Assembly: GCA_015057865.1 (NCBI GenBank)
Contig: SVDH01000012.1
Location: forward strand, 1-64,000
Source of the DNA: Lachnospiraceae bacterium
GTDB lineage: Bacteria > Bacillota > Clostridia > Lachnospirales > Lachnospiraceae
Reading direction: 5' to 3'
Length of the DNA stretch: 64,000 nucleotides
How positions within the stretch are numbered: the stretch's first letter is position 1; every line of letters starts with the position of its first letter. The notes under the pieces are model-generated. The model was not told the DNA's origin and did not search any database. It saw nothing but the letters and a program-made list of their open reading frames with translations. Shown here one piece after another: positions 27,819-35,745 of this stretch. Made by a program: the position numbers and the translations under genes.

Positions 27819-28438
27819 TATGCATACACCTCCTCGATGGTTGCAACGGCATCCTTTGTTACGACAACTGTGTCATATTTCAGGATGTCATATACATTGA
27901 TGGTATTCGTCAGTGCGGTTTTGACATCTTTTACGTTTGCAGCTGAGCGGATGACGGTCTCATCATTGTCATTTAATACGACCAGCGCTTTTGCAACGTT
28001 TAAGTTGTTCAGCACGTTTACGAAATCCTTTGTCTTGATCGCATCCAGCTTCAGTTCATCCAGAACAACGAACTTGCTGTCAGCAACTTTTGCGGAAAGT
28101 GCAGATTTTAATGCTGCTCTCTTTTCCTTTTTGTTTACCTTCTGTGTGTAGTCACGCGGTACCGGTGCGAATACAACGCCGCCGCCTGTCCACTGCGGAG
28201 ATCTTGTAGAACCCTGTCTTGCATGTCCGGTTCCTTTCTGTCTCCAAGGTTTTCTTCCGCCGCCGGATACTTCCGAACGGGTTTTGGCTTTCTGTGTGCC
28301 CTGGCGGTTGTTTGCCAGCTGTGCAACGACTGCCTTATGTAACAGATGCTCGTTTGGCTCTACTCCGAAGATTGCATCATTGAGATCGATCGTTCCCACT
28401 TCTTCGCCAGCCATATTATAAACAGATACGGTTGCCAT
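27818..28438 (-). CDS. rplD: 50S ribosomal protein L4
   Basis: 206 residues with the tunnel loop [34 protein letters not shown]. In E. coli L4 also represses the S10 operon through its leader; whether that happens here, with a different leader, is open. Confidence 0.98.
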   Translation of the reverse strand: MATVSVYNMAGEEVGTIDLNDAIFGVEPNEHLLHKAVVAQLANNRQGTQKAKTRSEVSGGGRKPWRQKGTGHARQGSTRSPQWTGGGVVFAPVPRDYTQKVNKKEKRAALKSALSAKVADSKFVVLDELKLDAIKTKDFVNVLNNLNVAKALVVLNDNDETVIRSAANVKDVKTALTNTINVYDILKYDTVVVTKDAVATIEEVYA

Positions 28439-28466
28439 CTGTATGTCCTCCTTTCCTCACTAAGCG

Positions 28467-29144
28467 TTAAGCCTTAACAGACTCTCTGATTGTAACCAGT
28501 GCTTTCTTCGGGCCCGGTACAGAGCCTTTGATCAGCAGCAGGTCGTTCTCCGCATCAACGCGAACAACTTCCAGATTCTGAACAGTTACTTTCACGCTTC
28601 CCATGTGACCCGGCATGCCTTTGCCCTTGAATACCTTGCTCGGGCTGGAGCATGCGCCGTTGGAACCCTGATGGCGATGGAACTTGGAACCGTGTGTCAT
28701 CGGACCTCTGTGCTGTCCGTGACGCTTGATCGCGCCCTGGAATCCCTTACCTTTGGAGATTGCAGTTGCATCGACCTTATCGCCGGCTTCAAAGATATCT
28801 GCTTTGATTTCATCAGCCAGATTGTAATCTGCAGCGTTTTCAAACTTGAACTCGCGGACAAAACGCTTTCCGGATACGCCGGCCTTATCGAAATGTCCTT
28901 TCTGCGGTTTGTTTACGCCATGACGGTTGCGGACTTCTTTTCTTCCGGTTGCATCAACATTGACTGCTTTTTCCTTCTTGTCCACAAATCCTACCTGAAC
29001 TGCAGAGTAACCGTCGTTTTCTTCTGTCTTGATCTGTGTTACACAGCAAGGACCAGCCTGCAGTACGGTAACCGGGATCATCTCTCCGCTTTCATCGAAG
29101 ATCTGGGTCATCCCGATCTTGGTTGCCAGAATCGCTTTTTTCAT
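28467..29144 (-). CDS. rplC: 50S ribosomal protein L3
   Basis: 225 residues from [26 protein letters not shown] precedes ATG 29144, so the longer track start is dropped. The loop [32 protein letters not shown] approaches the peptidyl-transferase centre. Confidence 0.98.
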   Translation of the reverse strand: MKKAILATKIGMTQIFDESGEMIPVTVLQAGPCCVTQIKTEENDGYSAVQVGFVDKKEKAVNVDATGRKEVRNRHGVNKPQKGHFDKAGVSGKRFVREFKFENAADYNLADEIKADIFEAGDKVDATAISKGKGFQGAIKRHGQHRGPMTHGSKFHRHQGSNGACSSPSKVFKGKGMPGHMGSVKVTVQNLEVVRVDAENDLLLIKGSVPGPKKALVTIRESVKA

Positions 29145-29192
29145 AATTTTCCTCCTTCTACAGCGGAACGCTTTCGCGCTCATTCTAGAATG

Positions 29193-29504
29193 TTACTTCA
29201 TCTTAATATCAATGCTAACACCAGCCGGAACTTCCAGTCTTGTCAGAGCATCAACTGTCTTCTGTGTCGGTGCGATGATATCGATCAGTCTCTTGTGTGT
29301 TCTCTGTTCGAACTGCTCTCTGGAATCTTTGTATTTGTGTACCGCACGAAGGATTGTAACAACTTCCTTCTTCGTGGGAAGCGGTACCGGTCCGCTGACC
29401 TCAGATCCATTCTTCCGAACTGTTTCGATGATCTTCTTAGCGGACGCATCCACCATTTCATGATCATACGCTTTGAGGATGATTCTCATCTTCTGATTTG
29501 CCAT
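29193..29504 (-). CDS. rpsJ: 30S ribosomal protein S10
   Basis: 103 residues from [30 protein letters not shown] precedes this ATG, so the longer track start is rejected. First gene of the superoperon, behind a long structured leader. S10 also acts in NusB-dependent antitermination. Confidence 0.98.
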   Translation of the reverse strand: MANQKMRIILKAYDHEMVDASAKKIIETVRKNGSEVSGPVPLPTKKEVVTILRAVHKYKDSREQFEQRTHKRLIDIIAPTQKTVDALTRLEVPAGVSIDIKMK

Positions 29505-29794
29505 AAAAATACCTCCATTGTTGCCTCGCAAGCCGCCTGCTTTCAGCCTGTGCTTTTCGCAGAAAAAAATCACCAGCTTCGCACTTTAGTTCAGTACGAC
29601 AAGCGGTGACTGTACACTCTCCCGTGTGTGTCCTCCCCTCATGAGATTCCACAAACACATTCTGATCTGCTTTCGCAGCTATTGAGTACAGTGACTTGTC
29701 GCCAGTTTCCTAACATGACATTCGCTCCACGGAAAACCTGCCACAACGGGCAGCAACCTCACGCTTCACAGCTATCAATGCCACAGCACGAATC
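29505..29794 (-). promoter_or_regulatory. Structured 5' leader of the S10 operon
   Basis: About 285 nt lie between the predicted start point and the rpsJ ATG. The main feature is a long-range stem. In RNA sense GCGACAAG (29702-29695) pairs with CUUGUCGU (29603-29596), and CUGUAC (29691-29686) pairs with GUACAG (29615-29610) inside it. The enclosed loop carries a small CUGC-GAAA-GCAG hairpin with a GNRA-type tetraloop. The layout suggests a ribosomal-protein-binding autoregulatory leader. No terminator U-run is obvious, so control may be translational. Confidence 0.6.
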
Positions 29795-29823
29795 ATTATA
29801 ATCGAATGTAATGAAGAATGCAA
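29795..29823 (-). promoter_or_regulatory. S10 operon promoter
   Basis: Minus strand TTGCAT, exactly 17 bp, TATAAT. Predicted start near 29788. Best sigma-A-type promoter in this region, and it fits the start of the ribosomal superoperon. Confidence 0.9.
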
Positions 29824-29827
29824 GGGG

Positions 29828-29870
29828 TTTTTTTCAAGTTTTTTTTGCCGTATAATCATGGGCATATAAT
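29828..29870 (+). promoter_or_regulatory. Putative promoter of the plus-strand methyltransferase
   Basis: Two TATAAT boxes (29851-29856 and 29865-29870) lie before the methyltransferase start in a T-rich stretch. Neither has a clear -35 box. The divergent S10 promoter partly shares this region. Confidence 0.45.
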
Positions 29871-29898
29871 TAGTTTATTTATAAGGAAGGAACACAAT

Positions 29899-30819
29899 AT
29901 GTGGTTAGCATCCAACTGGAAAGATTACGAAGTGCTTGACTGCTCCGGCGGCGAGAAGCTGGAGCGCTGGGGCGAATACCGTCTCGTGCGGCCGGACCCG
30001 CAGGTCATCTGGAATACGCCAAAGAAGGATCGGTTCTGGAAAAAGCCGAACGCGCATTACCACAGAAGCAAAAAGGGCGGCGGAGAATGGGAGTTTTTTG
30101 ATCTTCCGGAGCAATGGGATATCCACTACTCTCTTCCAGAGAACGTTACATCCTCAAACTCCTATGCAGCACACAAAGAGCTGACCTTCCGTCTGAAGCC
30201 GTTTGCCTTTAAACATACGGGTCTGTTCCCGGAGCAGGCCGCAAACTGGGACTGGTTTTCACAGTTGATCGCCGAAGAAGCGGACAAAAGAAACAGCAGC
30301 CAGCCTGTCAAAGTATTAAACCTTTTTGCCTATACCGGCGGTGCGACGATTTCCGCTGCTGCCGCAGGCGCACACGTGACACATGTCGATGCGTCTAAGG
30401 GCATGGTAGGATGGGCAAAGGAAAATGTCGCTGCTTCCGGACTTGCTGATGCCCCGATCCGATGGCTTGTCGATGACTGTGTCAAATTTGTCGAGCGGGA
30501 GATCCGTCGCGGCAATCATTATGATGCGATCATCATGGATCCGCCATCCTACGGCCGCGGCCCGAAGGGCGAAATCTGGAAGATTGAAGAGCGGATCCAT
30601 CCGCTCGTAGGTCTCTGCACCAAGATCCTCTCAGATGATCCGCTCTTCTTTTTGATCAATTCCTATACCACCGGTCTGCAGCCGGCTGTTCTTTCTTATT
30701 TAATAGGAAGTGAATTAAAACCATTTGACGGTCAGATTACTTCCAGTGAGATCGGTCTGCCTGTCACAGACTCAGGACTTGTGCTGCCATGCGGTGCCAG
30801 CGGGCGATGGAGCAGGTAA
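29899..30819 (+). CDS. Class I SAM-dependent methyltransferase (RlmI-like)
   Basis: 306 residues from MWLASNWKDYEVLDCSGGEKLERWG; AAGGAAGG precedes this ATG, so the 27-residue longer track form is rejected. The SAM-binding motif is VLNLFAYTGGATISAAAAGAHVTHVDASKG near residue 155 and the catalytic-type motif DPPSYGRGPKGE is near 215. These place it with rRNA cytosine methyltransferases of the COG1092 group, but its N-terminus differs from the PUA domain of RlmI, so the exact target is unsettled. It converges on the response regulator gene with a 2-bp gap and no terminator. Confidence 0.85.
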   Translation: MWLASNWKDYEVLDCSGGEKLERWGEYRLVRPDPQVIWNTPKKDRFWKKPNAHYHRSKKGGGEWEFFDLPEQWDIHYSLPENVTSSNSYAAHKELTFRLKPFAFKHTGLFPEQAANWDWFSQLIAEEADKRNSSQPVKVLNLFAYTGGATISAAAAGAHVTHVDASKGMVGWAKENVAASGLADAPIRWLVDDCVKFVEREIRRGNHYDAIIMDPPSYGRGPKGEIWKIEERIHPLVGLCTKILSDDPLFFLINSYTTGLQPAVLSYLIGSELKPFDGQITSSEIGLPVTDSGLVLPCGASGRWSR

Positions 30820-30821
30820 TC

Positions 30822-32411
30822 CTATTCTCCGCGAAGTGACTTTCGGTATTCGGCAGGCGTGACTGAATAAATCTGCTTAAAAGCATCAACAAAACGTCTT
30901 ACATTATTATAGCCGACCTTTTCGCTGATCTCGTACGTCCTGTCATCTGTTTCCTGAAGCAGCTTCAAAGCTGCTTCCATCCTTACCTTTGTCAGGTATG
31001 CTTTGTAATTCATACCGGTTTCTTTTTTAAACAGAGCACTGAAATAGTTTTTGCTCACACATGCCACATCGGAAAGCAGGCTGATGGAGATTTCTTCCAT
31101 ATAATGATCACGAATATATTGCTTGACATCTTCGATCAGAATGCTTTCTCTGCTTTTCCCTGCTTCGCTGATATGATGCAGCAGTTCTTCGTAATACAGC
31201 ATGATCTCATCCATAACTTCCCGATAGGTATTCTTCTTTTCAATTCTTTCCTGCAGATTATCCTGTAATTCATAAAAATCTTTTTGAATCATTCGATATT
31301 GCATCAGTTTCTCCGCAATCATTCCTGTAAAATGCATACAGCGATTTTCTGTTGCAAAACGATTTCCATAGAACATTTTGCCAATCAGAATTAAGGTATC
31401 CATTACATTCTTTAGTGTTTCTCCATCCCGGGAAACAATGGAACGGAATACAATGTCTGTCATTCTGTTAAATTCTTCATTGGATTCCTCGAATGATTTG
31501 TGGAGCTCCTGAAAAAGAATGATCGGACGTTCTTCGTAATAATAAAGATCAAATGCGTATTTCGCAGTACGAAATGCATTTTTAAGCTGTTCAGGGCTGG
31601 ATGACGGCATTCCGATCCCAATCAAAAGACGCACTTGGTATTCATCCTCGATTTGCTTTTTCATCGGCAGGATACCTGATTCATAGAGTGTACCTTCTTC
31701 CTTTTCGGGCCAGAATACCAAAAGCTGCAGGCAGGCATCCTCCCTCCTGACCACGACACCTTCTACATACTCTCCAAGCAGTTCACTGATCCTGTTATAT
31801 ACCGCAAACCGGATCAGATTATATCGTTCGAAAGATGTCTGTTCCAGTTTTGCAGCAATATCCGGTCGAATACCGATACAGACACCCACAAATACTTTTT
31901 CTGACAGATCAATCCGGTACCTGTTTAAAACCATCTGTTCAAACGTTTCCGTCACTTCCGGCAGACAGCCGGCATTTCTGATCAGATCCTCCAGTTCACT
32001 CTTTTCCTCCCGAAACACTTTTACCGTTTCATGATCCGTCCTGTTACCAATGGCTTTTCGGACAGCCTGTTCGAGCTCATCAGCCCGAACCGGCTTTAAC
32101 AGATAATCGACAGCACCATTCTTCATTGCTTCCTTTGCATAAGAAAACTCGCTGTATCCGCTGATAAATATAAACTGTGTATTCTGCGACTTTTCTTTTG
32201 CATTTGCAAGCACCTGTAACCCGGTCAATCCGGGCATTTTGATATCTGATACCACGATGTCCGGCATATATACATCCATATACGCTTCCAACTGTGAACC
32301 ATCTTCTGCCAAGGCAACAACTTCTGCATCTACCAGAGACCAGTCAATTAGATTTTTCATCCCATTACGAATAACTGCCTCATCATCTGCTATAATTACA
32401 CGCCACGACAT
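30822..32411 (-). CDS. AraC-type response regulator (YesN family)
   Basis: 529 residues from MSWRVIIADDEAVIRNGMKNLIDW; AAGGAG precedes ATG 32411. Receiver domain 1-120 with phosphoacceptor Asp in VVSDIKMPG and Lys in LLKPVRADE, a middle region of about 290 residues, then two AraC helix-turn-helices (YMEEISISLLSDVACVSKNYFSALFKKETG; YEISEKVGYNNVRRFVDAFKQIYSVTPAEYR). Such regulators switch on carbohydrate-uptake genes after phosphorylation by a YesM kinase, which is the gene just upstream. Confidence 0.94.
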   Translation of the reverse strand: MSWRVIIADDEAVIRNGMKNLIDWSLVDAEVVALAEDGSQLEAYMDVYMPDIVVSDIKMPGLTGLQVLANAKEKSQNTQFIFISGYSEFSYAKEAMKNGAVDYLLKPVRADELEQAVRKAIGNRTDHETVKVFREEKSELEDLIRNAGCLPEVTETFEQMVLNRYRIDLSEKVFVGVCIGIRPDIAAKLEQTSFERYNLIRFAVYNRISELLGEYVEGVVVRREDACLQLLVFWPEKEEGTLYESGILPMKKQIEDEYQVRLLIGIGMPSSSPEQLKNAFRTAKYAFDLYYYEERPIILFQELHKSFEESNEEFNRMTDIVFRSIVSRDGETLKNVMDTLILIGKMFYGNRFATENRCMHFTGMIAEKLMQYRMIQKDFYELQDNLQERIEKKNTYREVMDEIMLYYEELLHHISEAGKSRESILIEDVKQYIRDHYMEEISISLLSDVACVSKNYFSALFKKETGMNYKAYLTKVRMEAALKLLQETDDRTYEISEKVGYNNVRRFVDAFKQIYSVTPAEYRKSLRGE

Positions 32412-32421
32412 CTTTTTCTCC

Positions 32422-34251
32422 TTATTTGTCATCATCTTCCTCTAACCAGATCGGCAGATGATAGGTTACGATTGTCCCAAATCCAGGTATGCTCTCAATG
32501 TCATACCCATATGCTTTTCCGCAATTGATCCGGATTCTGTCATAAACATTTTTCATACCAACACTGACGTCACCGGTTGCCACTCCGGCAGAAATATCTT
32601 CATCGACAACCAGATCCATCACTTGCTGCAGACGTTCCGGCTCTATCCCGACACCATTATCCATGACGATGATATTGAGTCCGTCATCTTTCCTATTCGT
32701 TTTGATTTCAATCGTTCCGCCATCTTTTTTCGGCCGCAACCCATGTCTGATCGCATTCTCAACCATTGGCTGCAGGATCAGCTTAGGTATCCAAAGCTGA
32801 CGATCCTCTTTGGAAACATCAACACGCAGTGCTATCTTATCCTCATAACGAACTCTCATGATCACAAAATATTCTTCGAGCATTTTGAGTTCATCGCCAA
32901 GAAGTGCACGGTCTGTATGGCTCCCCATCACATACCGAAGTTGGAATGCCAGGCTTTCCAGCATTCGAGCCGCCTTCGGATCATCTTGCTCTAAAGCCGT
33001 CATCCTAATCACATCCAATGTATTATACAGATAATGCGGCTGTATCTGCATGCGAAGCGCATTTAATTCCGCATCCCGCTGCATGATCTCTGCGACATAC
33101 ACACGGTTAATATACCGTTCCAGGTCCGCTGCCATCCGATTAAATCCATCTGCGATATCCTCCATTTCATCAGCCGTATGTATATCAACCCTGGCCTTGA
33201 GATTTCCTTTCTGCGCTTCCTCCATTCCAGCCTTGATCTGCTTTGCCGGTGCCATCAGTCGATTTGAAAACCACATGTACAAAAGGAGTAGTACAAACAG
33301 GACAAAACTCAGGATCAGGATCATCAATGCACGTCCCTGAAAATAAGATCCCATCATCTCATGCCGGCTTAATAGCAGGACACTATATAGATCCGTCCCC
33401 GTCAGTTTGCGATACAACAGTACACTGCCGGCCTTTCGCAGTTCTCCTGTTTCTCCCGTAATCTCCTTTTGCCAGGCACTTAACGGATCAGCTTCATACC
33501 GGTAGACCTTTTCATCCTCTGCATACAGATAATGCCCCAGGTTCGGATTATAAATATAGAAGCTTCCGTCCCGGACATTCATTTTCTCTGACATTTCATT
33601 CAGAACTTCAATATTCACATCTGCATATACCGTTCCCAATATCCGGTCTTTCGCATACCGGATATCGCTGATATCCATGATGTTTCTAGAAAGAGAAAAG
33701 ACGTAATCATCGGATTCTACACATATACCTTCTTCCGGCATTGTTTCCAGAATACTAAGATCACGAAGATCCTCTCCCTGCTCAGACGAATCACGTAATG
33801 CCGTAAAGTTTTCACCGTCTGTACGTAGCACTTTTTCCTGATCAATATAGAGACTGTAAATCTCTCCATTCTGATCCCGAAACCGCATCGACGCTATATA
33901 GGGACTGCTTTCCATACTGTAACGAAGCGCATCGTGGACGATCATCTTTCTTTGATTTCCATGCATTTCCGCAGTCGTAAGCGCATCCGAAAAACTGAGA
34001 TCCGAACCATTGGAATAGTCATAAAGTCGCCCGATCGCATCGTCAACAGACGCCAGAGTATCCTCTGTATTTTTCGCAAAGTATTCATTGATCTGTATGT
34101 AATTATCGACCATAACACCTTCAACGGCCTTGTGATATCTGGCATAATAGAGCAAGCCCAAAATCATCAACGGAAGCACTCCAAGAATCAGGAATCCCAT
34201 GACCATTTTCTGATATGTTGTTTTTGGAGTAAGCCGTCTTTTTTTATTCAT
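32422..34251 (-). CDS. Sensor histidine kinase (YesM family)
   Basis: 609 residues: TM1 about 15-35, a large extracellular sensor region (40-300), TM2 (ALMILILSFVLFVLLLLYMWF), a HAMP domain (NRLMAPAKQIKAGMEEAQKGNLKARVDI), the His-kinase motif LRMQIQPHYLYNTLDVIRM and a HATPase with DNGVGIEP and GFGTIVTYHLP. Overlaps the solute-binding protein gene by 8 bp; the response regulator starts 10 bp after its stop. Confidence 0.94.
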   Translation of the reverse strand: MNKKRRLTPKTTYQKMVMGFLILGVLPLMILGLLYYARYHKAVEGVMVDNYIQINEYFAKNTEDTLASVDDAIGRLYDYSNGSDLSFSDALTTAEMHGNQRKMIVHDALRYSMESSPYIASMRFRDQNGEIYSLYIDQEKVLRTDGENFTALRDSSEQGEDLRDLSILETMPEEGICVESDDYVFSLSRNIMDISDIRYAKDRILGTVYADVNIEVLNEMSEKMNVRDGSFYIYNPNLGHYLYAEDEKVYRYEADPLSAWQKEITGETGELRKAGSVLLYRKLTGTDLYSVLLLSRHEMMGSYFQGRALMILILSFVLFVLLLLYMWFSNRLMAPAKQIKAGMEEAQKGNLKARVDIHTADEMEDIADGFNRMAADLERYINRVYVAEIMQRDAELNALRMQIQPHYLYNTLDVIRMTALEQDDPKAARMLESLAFQLRYVMGSHTDRALLGDELKMLEEYFVIMRVRYEDKIALRVDVSKEDRQLWIPKLILQPMVENAIRHGLRPKKDGGTIEIKTNRKDDGLNIIVMDNGVGIEPERLQQVMDLVVDEDISAGVATGDVSVGMKNVYDRIRINCGKAYGYDIESIPGFGTIVTYHLPIWLEEDDDK

Positions 34252-35584
34252 TCGCCTTCTCCGTTTCCATTCGGGTTAGCCATGCTGTCTGTATCTTTTC
34301 TGCAGCTTCCTCTGCAGACTCATCAGAACCCAGGTATGCTTCAATGATTTCCAGCATATCTGCCTCAAAATTCTGCGGACAACTGGAATTGCCTATATAA
34401 TCTATCACTTTTTTTGTACTATTCTGATTAGATTCCATAATGTCAGCACGAATACCGTCCTGCGGTCCTGTCACCGATTCAATCTCCTTTACCGGAAATG
34501 TCAATGTGTTTTCACATATTCTGCTGTAATTATCCTGAGAATAGAAAAACTCCAGAAAACAGACCGCGGCCTGATATACCTCTTCGTCCTTGGCGCATTC
34601 TTTTGACAGCGCCCAAAAAGTGTCCTGATTTTTAGCCGCAAAAGTCCTCCCTTCCCGGTCCGGCACCAGAAACCACCCGGCCTCAAATACATCCGTTTCC
34701 TGCATTCCGGCTGCAGTCCATGGACCTGTAAATACCATTGCCACATTTCCATTCGCAAGCATATAGGGGAGCGTTCCGTCGCTTACGGCCCTCCAGTCCT
34801 CGTTGACATACTGATTTTCAAAAAGCCCTTTCATGTCATCAAGCATTTGGACCACTTCCGGATCTGTCCAGGAAACAAGTCCGGCTGCGGCATCATTCAG
34901 CCAGTCTCCATTCTTCGAGAGAGCATCTGTCCGGAAATAATGATTCACCCAATACTCCATATGCCAAAGGTCCTCCCCAGCCACACCGATCGGGACGATT
35001 CCATTCTCTTTCAAAACACTGCAAATATTCAAAAATTCATCATACGTTGCAGGTTCTTTTAACTGATATTGTTCAAAGATCTTTTTGTTGTACAGGATTC
35101 CGTTTGTCGTTTCAACAGCTCCTACTGCCCAGGTTTTTCCGTCATCCTGATAGACATAGGAAATATCTTTGCTGACTTCATCAGGGATCGGCGCAAGATA
35201 ATTCCCATCTACATATGCCGCCGGTGTTTTTAACTGGACGATATCACCAAGTTCATTTCTTGCGATCCGCCTTGCAAGAACATCTTCATATACAACGTGT
35301 TCATAATCTGGTTCATAAGTTACCCGGATCTGTGGATATGCCTGCTCAAAATCCGCAACCGTTTGTTCAATCTGGGCATTCCATTGCGGATTCTGAAACG
35401 CAAAGGTCAGACTGATCTCTGTAACAACTTCCGGCTCCTGTTTTTGACGCAAGCCCAGATATGCCTTCACAGAATCCGACATCAGACTAAAAAAAAGCGC
35501 AAAGAGTACAGCAACAGCTATAATACTTGCTATGTACACTTTGCGATTTAAAAAAAGGTTGTTTGGAGGTTTATTCTCTTTCAT
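34244..35584 (-). CDS. Membrane-anchored extracellular solute-binding protein
   Basis: 446 residues. Instead of a lipobox it has an uncleaved-looking anchor (VYIASIIAVAVLFALFFSLM, about 17-37), then a family 1 solute-binding fold (NPQWNAQIEQTVADFEQAYPQIRVTYEP, NGILYNKKIFEQYQLKEPATYDEFL, MVFTGPWTAAGMQE). It is first in an operon with a YesM/YesN pair and no permease or ATPase. That suggests a sensory role, presenting a ligand to the kinase, though supply to a distant ABC transporter is possible. The ATG at 35584 has no Shine-Dalgarno. Confidence 0.88.
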   Translation of the reverse strand: MKENKPPNNLFLNRKVYIASIIAVAVLFALFFSLMSDSVKAYLGLRQKQEPEVVTEISLTFAFQNPQWNAQIEQTVADFEQAYPQIRVTYEPDYEHVVYEDVLARRIARNELGDIVQLKTPAAYVDGNYLAPIPDEVSKDISYVYQDDGKTWAVGAVETTNGILYNKKIFEQYQLKEPATYDEFLNICSVLKENGIVPIGVAGEDLWHMEYWVNHYFRTDALSKNGDWLNDAAAGLVSWTDPEVVQMLDDMKGLFENQYVNEDWRAVSDGTLPYMLANGNVAMVFTGPWTAAGMQETDVFEAGWFLVPDREGRTFAAKNQDTFWALSKECAKDEEVYQAAVCFLEFFYSQDNYSRICENTLTFPVKEIESVTGPQDGIRADIMESNQNSTKKVIDYIGNSSCPQNFEADMLEIIEAYLGSDESAEEAAEKIQTAWLTRMETEKANE

Positions 35585-35592
35585 CAATTATC

Positions 35593-35615
35593 ATTCTACA
35601 GTAAAGCAGAGCCCT
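35593..35615 (-). promoter_or_regulatory. Putative leaderless promoter of the solute-binding/YesM/YesN operon
   Basis: Minus-strand TAGAAT (35593-35598) ends 8 nt before the ATG, with a weak TTTATA-like -35 at 16 bp. The same TAGAAT-N8-ATG geometry precedes mutS2. If used, the mRNA would have essentially no 5' leader, which fits the missing ribosome-binding site. Confidence 0.5.
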
Positions 35616-35659
35616 ATAAAACATGTTTTTTTGTGAAAAACAGGATGTTTTTTGCGAAT

Positions 35660-35697
35660 AACAAAAGGACTCACAATACTCTGCGAGTCCCTTTGTT
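35660..35697 (-). terminator. Terminator of the MFS/lipoprotein operon
   Basis: A 13-bp stem (AACAAAAGGACTC with GAGTCCCTTTGTT, one G.U pair) and a 12-nt loop. On the minus strand the second arm supplies CCTTTTGTTATT. It sits 48 bp after the lipoprotein stop. Confidence 0.75.
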
Positions 35698-35745
35698 ATA
35701 TCTATTCATGAAAAAGAGGTTTGGATTGACTTGGTATTAGTTATT

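Noticed and set aside
28605-29609. 334-residue plus-strand ORF opposite rplC/rpsJ
   Set aside because: It is antisense to certain ribosomal protein genes, has no ribosome-binding site or recognisable domain, and is explained by codon bias on the real strand.
29464-29658. Small ORF in the S10 leader
   Set aside because: Overlaps the predicted RNA stem, lacks a ribosome-binding site and overlaps the rpsJ start in another frame.
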